Below, piece by piece: positions 9,230 through 17,696 of a stretch of DNA of 38,860 nt (positions are counted from its first letter, which is position 1; each line of letters begins with the position of its first letter). The stretch comes from Frankia gtarii (GTDB lineage Bacteria; Actinomycetota; Actinomycetes; Frankiales; Frankiaceae): positions 1-38,860 of the forward strand of contig NZ_JAMPTM010000029.1 in the NCBI RefSeq assembly GCF_025403375.1, read 5' to 3'. The notes below the pieces were generated by a model. That model saw only the letters and a list, made by a program, of their open reading frames with translations, was not told where the DNA came from and did not search any database. Position numbers and translations under genes: made by a program.

Positions 9230-11482
9230 CTAGCTGCGGGTCCAGTGCTGGTAGTCCCCGCCGTTGCAGTCCTGGGTGTAGAGGCGTCCCTGCCCGTTGC
9301 TGTCGAGACATTCGCCTGTGGCCACGTTGGTGAACTGGTAGCCGACCGCGTTGGCGGCGGTGCGCCAGACAAGCATGGTCTGGCCGTCGCAGGTCGTGCT
9401 GAACACTGTTCCCTGATACCTGGTGCCGTCCGAGGCGGGATTGGCGCGGGCTCCCGCGCACCGGCTGGTCGCCAGGTCCTTGAGCTGGTATCCGCCGCCG
9501 ACCTGGACCAGCGTCCATCGCTGGTAGTCGCCGTTGTTGCAGCCCATCGTGTAGGCGGACCCGGAATCATTGCTGTCCAGGCACAGGTGGGTCGCGACGT
9601 TGAGGAAGGTCCAGGTGGTCGACGGCGGTTTCGCGGGGGCGGCCGTGGCTCGTGCCGCCGGCGCGGCGGCCGGAGCCAGCGGTGCGGCGGGGGCGGCTTT
9701 CGGCGCGGCGAGCGCAGCCTTCGGCGCGGCGGCGAGACCAGCCTTCGGTGCGGCGGCGAGACCAGCCGGCGGCGCGGCCGCCGACGGCGTCGGTCGTGGG
9801 TCCGCCTTGTGCGGGCCGGGTTGGTTGCCCGAGGTGGCGGCGCCAGATGGGCCGGCCGCCGGGATGGACAGGGCCGGTGCGGTGCTTGCCGGCGGCGGCG
9901 GCGACGACGTGACGGTCGGGGCGCTGGTCCGCGCGAGGGGCCTCGGGGACGGGCTGGCCGGGCGCTGCGTCACCTGGTCGGCGACGGAGGTGGCCAGGCC
10001 GGGTGCGTCCGAGTCGGTGACGTGCACGAGCACCGCCGTCACCATCGCCGCCGTGAGGACCGCCAGGAGGCCCACGGCGCCGGCGAGGATGTGCCGACGC
10101 CGGCGGGCACGCGCCCGCTGCGCCGGACCGGCCGCCGCGGCCGAGCCCCCGTTCCCGTCTCCGTCTCCGTCGCCGTCGTCCCATTGGCGGTCGGGAACCC
10201 CGCCGCCGGCGCCCGCCGGGTTGTCGGAGCCGGCCGAGTCGTCGGGTCCGGAGGGATCATCGGGTCCGAAGTGATCATCGGGACCGGGTGGGCCGTCGAA
10301 GCCGAACGGGTCGTTGGGGTCGGGCCGGCCGTCGAAGCCGGGCGAGCCGTCGAAGCCGGGCGAGCCGTCAGGACCGGAGCCGCCTGCGTGCGCACCGGCC
10401 TCGGCCTCCGTCCTCGGGGGGAGCAGCGCGGCGGCGATCCGGGCGGCGCCGAGCGCCACGACGTGCTTGGGATGCGCGTCGACGATGGTGGGGCACTGCA
10501 GAGCAGCCTCGATGGTCCGGGCCACCGCCGGTATGCGGGAGGAGCCGCCGGCCAGCAGCACCCCCGACAGATCGCCCGCCTTGACCTCGGCGGAGCCCAG
10601 TGCACGATGCAGTGCCTCGACGGTGGAGGCGATGGCAGGCCGGATCATCTCCTCGAACTGCGCCCGACCGAGCTTGACGTCCCGGCGTGCACCCGGCAGG
10701 TCCACCGGGATGACTACTTCCTCGTCGGCGGACAGGGCCTCCTTGGCCAGGACACATTCCTGGCGTAGCCGCGACAGTGCCACCGCGGTGTCGCGGTCGC
10801 GGGGATCGGCCGCGGTGACGGCGCCGTCGAGCTCCCGGTCGACGTGATGGAGGATCGCCTCGTCGAAGTCGGCGCCGCCCAACCACTCGATGCCCTCCGG
10901 AACGCCGAGAACCCGCGCCTCGCCCGCCTCCATCCGCAGCACCGCGGCGTCGAACGTGCCGCCGCCGAGGTCGTACACGGCGATGACGTCGCCGTCCGAC
11001 AGCCGCTGCCCGGCGGCGTAGTAGGTCGCCGCGGCCACCGGTTCCGTCACGAGCGGCACGTCGGTCAGGCCGGCCAGCCGCGGGACCTCGTCGAACTGTT
11101 CCAATCGATAGGGCCCCCACACGGCCGGCCGAGTGAGGACGATCCGCGCCGGCGGCGATCCCTGCAGCCGGATCGCGCTGGCGACCGCGTCGCGCAGGAC
11201 GGCGGCCAGCAGCGCGGCCGGTGAGTATGGGGCGTCGCCGAGAAGCACCGGCGTCGGATCACCCAGGCGACGTTTGAACTCGCGCGCCGCGCGGTCGGGT
11301 TCCCGCAGCGCGCGGCGATCAGCGGCGTCCCCGGTCAACAGGCGCCCGTCGGGGCCGGCGTGGACGATCGTCGGCACGATGATGCTGCGATTACCGAGGC
11401 TGACCATCTCGGTTCGGCCGGTCCATCCGATTGCCACCGCGGTAAAGGTGGTCCCGAGATCGATTCCGAGGCCGTACGTCAC
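9230..11482 (-). CDS. Membrane-anchored Hsp70 ATPase domain fused to a ricin-type lectin
   Basis: About 750 residues. Residues 1-385 are a Hsp70/DnaK-like nucleotide-binding domain: GIDLGTTFTAVA (phosphate 1), VYDLGGGTFDAAVL (phosphate 2) and VLLAGGSSRIPAV (adenosine). The normal peptide-binding domain is absent. A Gly/Asp/Pro repeat linker and an Arg-rich stretch (RARARRRRH) precede one membrane helix at about 465-488. The positive-inside rule puts the ATPase in the cytoplasm and the tail outside. The tail is Ala/Pro-rich (AAPKAGL repeats) and ends in a beta-trefoil ricin-B-like domain (about 630-750) with CLDSN and Q-x-W motifs (QRW, QHW) and paired Cys. I prefer GTG 11482 because it gives MTYGLGIDLGTT, has GGTGGAG 9 nt upstream, and overlaps the stop of a short leader ORF; GTG 11497 would add five residues. 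Convergent with the beta-helix/AAA gene. Confidence 0.88.
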   Translation of the reverse strand: MTYGLGIDLGTTFTAVAIGWTGRTEMVSLGNRSIIVPTIVHAGPDGRLLTGDAADRRALREPDRAAREFKRRLGDPTPVLLGDAPYSPAALLAAVLRDAVASAIRLQGSPPARIVLTRPAVWGPYRLEQFDEVPRLAGLTDVPLVTEPVAAATYYAAGQRLSDGDVIAVYDLGGGTFDAAVLRMEAGEARVLGVPEGIEWLGGADFDEAILHHVDRELDGAVTAADPRDRDTAVALSRLRQECVLAKEALSADEEVVIPVDLPGARRDVKLGRAQFEEMIRPAIASTVEALHRALGSAEVKAGDLSGVLLAGGSSRIPAVARTIEAALQCPTIVDAHPKHVVALGAARIAAALLPPRTEAEAGAHAGGSGPDGSPGFDGSPGFDGRPDPNDPFGFDGPPGPDDHFGPDDPSGPDDSAGSDNPAGAGGGVPDRQWDDGDGDGDGNGGSAAAAGPAQRARARRRRHILAGAVGLLAVLTAAMVTAVLVHVTDSDAPGLATSVADQVTQRPASPSPRPLARTSAPTVTSSPPPPASTAPALSIPAAGPSGAATSGNQPGPHKADPRPTPSAAAPPAGLAAAPKAGLAAAPKAALAAPKAAPAAPLAPAAAPAARATAAPAKPPSTTWTFLNVATHLCLDSNDSGSAYTMGCNNGDYQRWTLVQVGGGYQLKDLATSRCAGARANPASDGTRYQGTVFSTTCDGQTMLVWRTAANAVGYQFTNVATGECLDSNGQGRLYTQDCNGGDYQHWTRS

Positions 11483-11520
11483 CGTGCCGGACTCCACCGG
11501 GATGTGCCGATCGATCGCAT
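11479..11520 (-). CDS. Candidate 13-codon leader ORF coupled to the Hsp70-lectin gene
   Basis: ATG at 11520 with an excellent GGGAGG ribosome site 4 nt upstream opens a frame coding MRSIGTSRWSPAR. Its TGA overlaps the preferred GTG start of the Hsp70-lectin gene (GTGA). This is the layout of translational coupling. It is seen in the sequence only; no peptide function is implied. Confidence 0.45.
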   Translation of the reverse strand: MRSIGTSRWSPAR

Positions 11521-11910
11521 GGTTCCTCCCGAAATGTCCCCCCCAGCAAAATACCCCTGGTAAAGGGCGAGGTCCAGCGCTACTACTTCCGATTGATCGC
11601 CGCAGCGGTGTGATGTATCCAGGAAGGGCTTCTGAGCTGCGTGAACTCCGTCGGAAGGGGCTGCTTTCGCGCGAAACCCGGGAGATCGCCCGAGATTGCG
11701 AATGGCTGTTTGTCGCCTAGATTTTACCCGTCGGTCACCACAATGCCGGCTGCTGCTCCTGTATGGGGAGGAGCCGTCGAGGATCTCGGCGCGAGGGTGA
11801 CCGCCCTGGCGGGGAGCTGCCACCAAAGTGGTGACGCCGCGCGGCGCGGCGCGGCGCGGTGAACCGAGGAGGCTCGCCTCGCGTGTAGCGAACATGGGAC
11901 GAGGACTGCG
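11521..11910. other. Divergent intergenic region, Hsp70-lectin / ESX-like operon
   Basis: About 390 bp must hold the promoters of both the leftward Hsp70-lectin gene and the rightward ESX-like operon. I see no confident -35/-10 pair. There is a GCGCG-type simple repeat at about 11835-11858 and a GAGG/CCTC hairpin just after it. A 35-codon plus-strand frame (11613-11720, ending ARDCEWLFVA) has no ribosome site and is not called as a gene. Confidence 0.5.
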
Positions 11911-12276
11911 GTGAGCGCCGTCATTGGGTTCGACTCGACCAAGTACGATCAGTTGATCGCGCAGGTGGGGAAGATCCTCCAGGACTTCACGGACGGTGCC
12001 GCCGGTCCGCTCCCGCTCAACGGCGATCTCCAGCTACAGCCGGCCGGGCAGAGCTGGCAGCCCGCCGCCGATCTGGTCGCCGCGGGCAAGGCCCGGTTCG
12101 GCGAGATGGGCAAGCGCAACGACGATCTTTCCGGCTCGCTGACCGACCTGCAGGCGGCCCTCGTGCAGGCCCGGTCGATCTTCAACGACACCGAGGATCT
12201 GGCCGCGGTCAGCGTCGAGGAGTTCCAGCAGGCCGCGGGGCCCCATGCTCTGCACCGGATCGAGGGCGGTCAGTGA
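11911..12276 (+). CDS. ESX/EspC-like small helical protein
   Basis: A 121-residue, mostly helical, acidic protein without signal peptide. A central GQSWQPAADL (W followed by helix) and a C-terminal IFNDTEDLAA resemble the pattern of ESX-secreted EspC/DUF2580 and WXG100-class proteins, in which a W-containing turn joins two helices and a Y/F-xxx-D/E motif acts as a secretion signal. Here F replaces the usual Tyr and the strict W-x-G is absent, so the assignment is tentative. Start GTG 11911 has a GAGGA about 9 nt upstream. It overlaps the next gene by 4 bp (GTGA), so the two are translationally coupled, as is usual for ESX substrate pairs. If secreted, it would need an ESX machine outside this window. 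Confidence 0.6.
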   Translation: MSAVIGFDSTKYDQLIAQVGKILQDFTDGAAGPLPLNGDLQLQPAGQSWQPAADLVAAGKARFGEMGKRNDDLSGSLTDLQAALVQARSIFNDTEDLAAVSVEEFQQAAGPHALHRIEGGQ

Positions 12277-13712
12277 GTGATCCGCCGCCGCTGACCGACT
12301 TCGCGGCCGTGCTGGCGGCCGTCACCGGTGTTCAGGTGGATTTCCACGCCGCGGCGTCCCCGGCAGGCGGCTGGTTCACCTTCGGCGCGGCCGGCTGGTG
12401 GACCTTCGCTCCCTTCGGCACCCCGGTGCTGACCGTCGGTCTCAACACGCAGGCGATGGCGGACTGGGCATCCGCGACGGGGGCGGTCACCGACATCGCG
12501 GACGAGTTGGCCGCGGGAACCCTGGGCCTCATGGACGTGCGGCGGCTGTGGGACGCGGAGCAGACGGCCCGCCTGCACACCGACCATGTGAGCGCCGCGG
12601 CCGGCGACGCGAGGACCGCCGGCATGTTGTTCGGAGCCGACGAACCGACCACCAACGGAAACGCCGCCGACATGATCGCCGGCACCGTGAAGGGCTTTGC
12701 AAGCAGCGTGGATGGCTATCACACCGCCCTCGCCAATTCACCCTCCATCGCCGACTCGTTGCACAACGCGGGGATGGCTCTCGCGAGCTTCGGGCGGGAC
12801 CTGGCCAAGGCCTACCAGGACTCGGCTCTGGGCAACATGCCGGTGGACTGCGTGAACAGCCTGTCGGCCAATCTCCAGAACTATTTCGCCACTCATCCGA
12901 TGACCTCGCAGAACATGGCGCAGGTTCTTGCCGCCTACTCGACGCAGGCCGGTGGTGGGCTCCTGGCCGGTATGACGGACTTCGGTGGCGACCTGACGCA
13001 GCCCGCGGTCTGGAACTCCGCCAGCTCGGCCATCAGCACTGCGATCAACTCCGGGATCGAGGAGCTCGATGCCAGGGCGGCCAGTCTGGCGACCACGCTG
13101 GGAAAGGCGTATCAAACCACGATCGACAGATTGAACGCCGGCCTGGCAGGCGTCGCGCGGACGAGGGTCATGGAGTCGAGGAAGCCGGTGGAAGGTGAGC
13201 AACCGCGCGCCCGTGACTCGATTCCGCAGCAGGGCGAGGCGGGGCAGCTGAACAGGAGGGCGGGTCACCCGCTTACGGCGGGTCTGGCGGGCAACGGTGA
13301 GACGGAGCGGGCTGAGAACCTGACGAAGCCTTTGCACGTGGCGGGTCCGGCGGGCAACGGCGAGTCGGGGCGGCTTGCGCGGAGGCGGCCGGCGTATTCG
13401 GCGGATCCGTCGTTGAACCCGGGTGAGTCGGAGCGGCTTGTGCGGGAGCGGCCGGCGTATTCGGCGGATCCGTCGTTGAACCCCGGTGAGTCGGAGCGGC
13501 TTGTGCGGGAGGAGCCGGCGTATTCGGCGGATCCGTTATTGAACCCCGGTGAGTCGGAGCGGCTTGCGCAGGAGCTGCCTGCGTTCTCGGCGGGGGTTTC
13601 GGACCCGGTGCAGCCGGCCCTGCCGGCGCTGGAGCTGTCGGGTCAACCGCTGGAGCCCTTTGAGCTGGAGGAGCCGCTGCATCCCCTGGGCGGGGCGCAG
13701 CAGCTGCCGTGA
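12273..13712 (+). CDS. ESX-associated-like protein with repeat tail
   Basis: A 479-residue protein of no family I can name. The N-terminus is Trp/Phe/Gly-rich (GGWFTFGAAGWWTFAPFG near residues 30-47). Residues 60-300 are Ala-rich and probably helical, with no signal peptide. From about residue 309 the tail is a 20-21-residue repeat: degenerate units first, then near-identical units of the form PAYSADPSLNPGESERLVRE, ending in a Leu/Glu/Pro-rich tail. Start GTG 12273 overlaps the stop of the upstream ESX-like gene by 4 bp, with GAGGGCGG upstream. The coupling suggests the two products act together, perhaps as a secreted or surface pair. Function is unknown. Confidence 0.7.
   Translation: MSDPPPLTDFAAVLAAVTGVQVDFHAAASPAGGWFTFGAAGWWTFAPFGTPVLTVGLNTQAMADWASATGAVTDIADELAAGTLGLMDVRRLWDAEQTARLHTDHVSAAAGDARTAGMLFGADEPTTNGNAADMIAGTVKGFASSVDGYHTALANSPSIADSLHNAGMALASFGRDLAKAYQDSALGNMPVDCVNSLSANLQNYFATHPMTSQNMAQVLAAYSTQAGGGLLAGMTDFGGDLTQPAVWNSASSAISTAINSGIEELDARAASLATTLGKAYQTTIDRLNAGLAGVARTRVMESRKPVEGEQPRARDSIPQQGEAGQLNRRAGHPLTAGLAGNGETERAENLTKPLHVAGPAGNGESGRLARRRPAYSADPSLNPGESERLVRERPAYSADPSLNPGESERLVREEPAYSADPLLNPGESERLAQELPAFSAGVSDPVQPALPALELSGQPLEPFELEEPLHPLGGAQQLP
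13389..13590 (+). repeat. 63-bp in-frame tandem repeat
   Basis: Three near-identical 63-bp units begin at 13389, 13452 and 13515, with a fourth partial unit at 13578. Older, diverged units of the same 20-21-residue pattern extend upstream to about 13200. The nucleotide identity of the last units points to recent duplication. Confidence 0.9.
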
Positions 13713-13821
13713 AGCCGCTGATACGGGACGACGCGTCGTAGTTGGAGTCGCGGATGCGGATTGACGGGCAGCCGTTGGAGCCGAGTGCCTGAGGTGGGCT
13801 CGGGCGAGTCTGGAGGTTCAG

Positions 13822-15009
13822 GTGACGCAGGTTCAGGTGGCCGTGGAGGTGCCGGTGGCGCAGGCCGCGGCGGAACCTGCGCGGGCGAGTGTCGACGTCG
13901 TCCCGCAGGACGAGTCGCTCATCGACGCCTGGCATCACGCGCTGCTCGGCCTCGCCGGATTCCTGCCGGATGAGCTGATCACACAGGCGCGCTTCTGGCT
14001 GGCGCGGGGCCGGCTCCTCGACGTGGCCCGGACGATCGCGCTCGCCGCGGCCGCCGACCAGCTCGGCGTCGGCGGCGCGGAGGTTCCGTTGGCCGAGGTG
14101 GAGCTGCGCAACGCCGGGGTCGGTGACGGACTCCTGGCGGCCCTGGCGGCGCTGCCCACCGGCGAGCGTCTCCCCTCGACCTGGGAGTTCCGTTCCGGCG
14201 ACCACGACGATGACGGGACGCCCGCGTCCCTGCCCATCGATCTGACCACCGACGCGGTCGAACTGGCCGAGGTCGAGCGTGCGATCCTCGCTGCCGCGTT
14301 GGCCGAGCCGGACGCCGCCGGCCTGTGGCGAACATGGCGGGTTCCGGCCGCGGGCGCAACCAGGTCGGCGCCGAAGCGGGTCTTCGTCGTCACGGTCGAG
14401 GAAGGTGCGCGACCACCGGCCGCCGTGACCTCGCGGCTGCAGGCCGCACTGGCCGACGCCGGTGAGCCCGACCCACAGGTCGAGGTGAGCATCGTGGGCA
14501 CCGCCACGCCGACGTACCAGACCCTGGCCCGGATGTGCGGCGCGCTGCTCTGGTCGCGCGAGCCGCCTGTCACCGTGTCGGTGGCCAGGGCGTTCGACGC
14601 GGCCGACCCGCTTGCCGGCCCGCGCTTCGCCCCCGACCGGCCCCGGATCGCCAACGCGGCCGTCCGGGCCCGCCTGCTCGGCTACCTGGACAACGGCGTT
14701 GCGCTCTTCGGCGCGTCCTCGCTCCTGCCCGACGTTCTCGATCCGGCCCGTGGGGAGGTCGTGCCGCTGACGTTCCGCACGGATGGTCGGTGGGTGTGGA
14801 CCGACGCCATCGGCTACTACCTGCGGGAGTACGGCATCGCGCCGGATCCGCGTTTTCGGCGGCACCTGGAGCACGGCGAACCGGCCGAGCGGATCGACGA
14901 GGTCGTCCTGCACCGCGTGCTGGCGATCCTGCTGGGTCGGCGGCGCGAGGGCGAGCAGGCGTGGGTGCTCCCGTCGACCCGGGAAACCGCCGGTCCGGGC
15001 GCATCATGA
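13822..15009 (+). CDS. Unknown protein A, copy 2
   Basis: A 395-residue paralog of the product of 4300-5628, alike from LIDAWHHALLGLAGFLPDELI near residue 33 to the C-terminal FRTDGRWVWTDA / YYLREYGIAPDP block. It is shorter, lacking the Ala/Gly-rich insert after FVVT (GLAGLAGLAA in copy 1) and the Asp/Glu/Pro repeat tail. Start GTG 13822 has GGAGG exactly 5 nt upstream, the same layout as copy 1. No signal peptide or membrane helix. It follows the repeat-tailed protein by 109 bp and precedes the ART-like gene by 61 bp. Each copy therefore sits beside one large, Pro-rich toxin-like protein and upstream of a beta-helix gene, which suggests paralogous specificity for those neighbours. That is inference. 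Confidence 0.8.
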   Translation: MTQVQVAVEVPVAQAAAEPARASVDVVPQDESLIDAWHHALLGLAGFLPDELITQARFWLARGRLLDVARTIALAAAADQLGVGGAEVPLAEVELRNAGVGDGLLAALAALPTGERLPSTWEFRSGDHDDDGTPASLPIDLTTDAVELAEVERAILAAALAEPDAAGLWRTWRVPAAGATRSAPKRVFVVTVEEGARPPAAVTSRLQAALADAGEPDPQVEVSIVGTATPTYQTLARMCGALLWSREPPVTVSVARAFDAADPLAGPRFAPDRPRIANAAVRARLLGYLDNGVALFGASSLLPDVLDPARGEVVPLTFRTDGRWVWTDAIGYYLREYGIAPDPRFRRHLEHGEPAERIDEVVLHRVLAILLGRRREGEQAWVLPSTRETAGPGAS

Positions 15010-15070
15010 CCGTGCGGCGCCTCGGCGCGGACCGGGATGGGCCGCGCAGCGGTACGAGACCGGATGCGTC

Positions 15071-17602
15071 ATGAGTCCCTCCACCGATGTTCTCGTCCCG
15101 GCCGACAGTGTCGCCGAGCCCGGGCGTCCTGCGGCCTCCGGTCGTCCCGCCGACTCCGGGTATCCCGCCGGGGCGGGGCGTCCCGTCGAGCCCGGGCGTC
15201 CCGTCGAGATGACGAGGGCAACCGAGCCTGTTCGGGATCCGCATCCCCGGCTCCCGTGGAGGGACCGGCCGGACGACGCGGTCTTGGACGACGCCGCCTC
15301 GGAGGAGTTGGGCCCGGCGGAGACGGGCCCGACTCCCGGCGACCGGCCAGAGGCTGGTGCGGCGTCCGTCGAGTTCGACGCGGGATGGCGGTTGCCCGAG
15401 GCGATCGTGGGATGGAGCGCCGCCGGCCGGCCGGTGCCGCGGCTGTCGGCCGAGTCGGCCGCCATGCTGCGGGATCAGGCCCGACCCGCGCGCAAGACCC
15501 CCTCGACGGAGCCGGTGGATCCGATCGTGGCGCGGCTTCTCGAGGACACCGTCGCCACCGCCGCCGGCCGGTTCCTCGAGCCGGACCTGGCCGGACCGAT
15601 GGGCGCGATGCTGGCCCCCGCCGGCATGTTCACCGTCCACCTTGGCATCGACTCGACAGGTTTCCAGATCGACGCTCACCCCGCACCGCCCGCGCTCCTG
15701 GCGCGGCTGATCCATGCCTGCCCCGAATGGCGCGGCCGGCCGCTGCTGCTCATCCCGCATCCGCAGCCGGCGCCGAACCGGCTTGCCGCCCTGATCCGTG
15801 CGCTACTCGACGACCTCGGAGTTCCGGTGTACACGGCGGACGCCGGGGTCCTGCTGCTATCGGGCGCAGCGATCACCGGCGCATCGTTCCTTCGTTGGGG
15901 CGTGCCGGCGCGGGGGCGCGGCGCCGCCCCGGTCGCCGTCGGCCCATGGCTGCCCCACGGTGGCCTGCCGGCAGCGCATGGGGGTGAGGCCGAGGCTGTG
16001 CCGGTTCGTGGGGCTGTGCCGGTCGCCGGGGTCAGGCCGGTTCCCGAGGCCGAAGCCACGACGCTTGCCCAGCCGGTGCCGTTGCCCGCCGTTCTGGCCC
16101 TGCCGACGGCGGGCGGCCCGTCCGCCCCCGGTCCGATGCCCGTGGCCGTCCGGCGCGTCCTGCCCACGGTGACACCCCGGTCTCCGCTGGTCCCCACCGT
16201 CCGGGTGCCGGAGTCCCCGATCCCCGCGTCCCCGATCCCTGGGTCTCCGCGTCCTGCGTCCCCGAGACCTGGCGTTGCGCCGCCGGCGTCCGCGGCCGGG
16301 GGATCGCCTCAGCCTGCGCCGTCGCAGGACGCAGATCGGGCGGCACCGGTGCTCCACCCGGACATCGGGGCGCAACCCGTCTCGCGCTGGTACCAGCGGG
16401 TGCCGCGCGGTGAGGCACCCGTCGTTTCCTCGCCGGCGACGCTCGGTTCCGGAGCGGACAGGGTTGCCCCCCATCGACCGGACCTGGCCGCGGCGGTCCT
16501 GCGCTCCGGGCCCGGTGGCGCCCCGCCTCCCCGCGAGCCATCCGGCGTCCCGTCCGTCAACGGGGCTGGTCGCGTCCAGGGCGCGGTCCGCGTCGCCGTT
16601 CCGACGACTGCCGACAGCCGCGTCGCCGACGGCCGCGTGGGGCGGCCCGGCCGGGGCGTTGCGGGCCTCGCTCAGAACCTTCGGCCCTGGCTGGCGGTGC
16701 GGCCGCGGGTAGCGGTGGAGGACCGCGAGCGGCTGCGGACGCTGCTCGGATGGCGCTACGAGACGCATGCGCGCGCTGTGATGAGCGCTCTCGCCCTGCA
16801 ACCGGGCCTGCGGGCGGGCACCGGGACGAATGACCTGCTGGCCGGGCTGGTCGCGGTCCGTGCCTACCTCTCGGCGGCGGGGCGGCCCGACGCCACCGGA
16901 CGGTCGGTGGATGCGGTGCTGCGCGGCGCCGAACGACGGCCGGACGAGGACGGTCTGGTCCTGCTGGCCCGCTGCATCCAGGCCGGCCTTGGGCGGCTAC
17001 CGGCCGTGGTGGGTCCGGTGTTCCGCTCGGCAGCTCCGAGCCCGGGGCTGGTCGGTCACCACCGGCCGGGGGACGTGCTGGTCGAACCCGCCTTCCTTGC
17101 GGTATCGACCGCGCCCATGGAGCTGCCGGGACCCACCGTGGAGTATGTGATCTGGTCCTCGACGGCCCGCCGGACGACGTGGCTCGGCGCGGACGCCGCG
17201 CCCGGTGGTTCGTCGAGCGATGCCCTGTTCGTCGCCGGCACCCGGTTCGTCGTCCTCGCCGTCGACGCCGTCGACGGCGTCCCCGGCGCATTCGGCGGCC
17301 CCAGGGGCCCCAGCGCAGAGCGAGGCCGCCCCGGCGCCGACGAGACCCCCACGCGGGTCCTGCTGCACGAGGTGGTCGGCGGTCGCGTCGACGCCGCGAT
17401 GGGGGAACGCGCGCTCGGCCGGCTGCGCGACATCCTCGCCGGCCGGCCTCCTGCCGCGAGCGGGGCGGGTGCCCCCGGCGGTCCGGACGGTGCGCTGTCC
17501 GAGCGGCTGCGGTTCGCCATCGGCGTCGGCGAGGACGGCCGCTCGTTCGCGCCCGACGGCGCCCGCCCTGCCGACGCTCCCGAACCCGTGGCGACCACAT
17601 GA
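15071..17602 (+). CDS. Pro-rich protein with degenerate ADP-ribosyltransferase-like C-terminal domain
   Basis: 843 residues. A Pro/Gly/Arg N-terminus precedes a domain at about 155-280 (GMFTVHLGIDSTGF, PEWRGRPLLLIPHP, DLGVPVYTADAG) that resembles the cysteine-peptidase-like modules of polymorphic toxins, but with no Cys or His-Gly at the expected places. A long Pro-rich linker (about 280-540) follows. The C-terminal part (about 555-790) reads like an ART domain: VGPVFRSA near 649 (Arg strand), GDVLVEPAFLAVSTAP near 667-682 (S-T-S strand), VEYVIWSSTARRT, then SSDALFVAGTRFVVL near 715 where active toxins have E-x-E-V-L-F. Here the catalytic Glu is Asp and the first Glu is Ser, so activity is doubtful. 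ATG 15071 was chosen because the frame upstream overlaps copy 2 of protein A; its ribosome site is weak. Probably co-transcribed with its neighbours. Confidence 0.7.
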   Translation: MSPSTDVLVPADSVAEPGRPAASGRPADSGYPAGAGRPVEPGRPVEMTRATEPVRDPHPRLPWRDRPDDAVLDDAASEELGPAETGPTPGDRPEAGAASVEFDAGWRLPEAIVGWSAAGRPVPRLSAESAAMLRDQARPARKTPSTEPVDPIVARLLEDTVATAAGRFLEPDLAGPMGAMLAPAGMFTVHLGIDSTGFQIDAHPAPPALLARLIHACPEWRGRPLLLIPHPQPAPNRLAALIRALLDDLGVPVYTADAGVLLLSGAAITGASFLRWGVPARGRGAAPVAVGPWLPHGGLPAAHGGEAEAVPVRGAVPVAGVRPVPEAEATTLAQPVPLPAVLALPTAGGPSAPGPMPVAVRRVLPTVTPRSPLVPTVRVPESPIPASPIPGSPRPASPRPGVAPPASAAGGSPQPAPSQDADRAAPVLHPDIGAQPVSRWYQRVPRGEAPVVSSPATLGSGADRVAPHRPDLAAAVLRSGPGGAPPPREPSGVPSVNGAGRVQGAVRVAVPTTADSRVADGRVGRPGRGVAGLAQNLRPWLAVRPRVAVEDRERLRTLLGWRYETHARAVMSALALQPGLRAGTGTNDLLAGLVAVRAYLSAAGRPDATGRSVDAVLRGAERRPDEDGLVLLARCIQAGLGRLPAVVGPVFRSAAPSPGLVGHHRPGDVLVEPAFLAVSTAPMELPGPTVEYVIWSSTARRTTWLGADAAPGGSSSDALFVAGTRFVVLAVDAVDGVPGAFGGPRGPSAERGRPGADETPTRVLLHEVVGGRVDAAMGERALGRLRDILAGRPPAASGAGAPGGPDGALSERLRFAIGVGEDGRSFAPDGARPADAPEPVATT

Positions 17603-17696
17603 TCTGCTGCCCACCCGCCCCCGCCGCGACCGGCGTGACCTGGCCGCGCGCAGGCCTCGCCGCGACCCCGCCCGGCCAGGTCTGTGGGAGCCCGCG

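Noticed and set aside
9245..10768. 507-codon plus-strand open frame
   Set aside because: Antisense to the Hsp70-lectin gene; Gly/Arg-rich without motifs.
11830..11860. GCGCG-type simple repeat as a regulatory element
   Set aside because: Low complexity in high-GC DNA; no symmetry or spacing beyond the simple repeat.
13273..14913. 546-codon minus-strand open frame
   Set aside because: Antisense to protein A copy 2 and the 63-bp repeats; its C-terminal repeat is just the complement of the DNA repeat.
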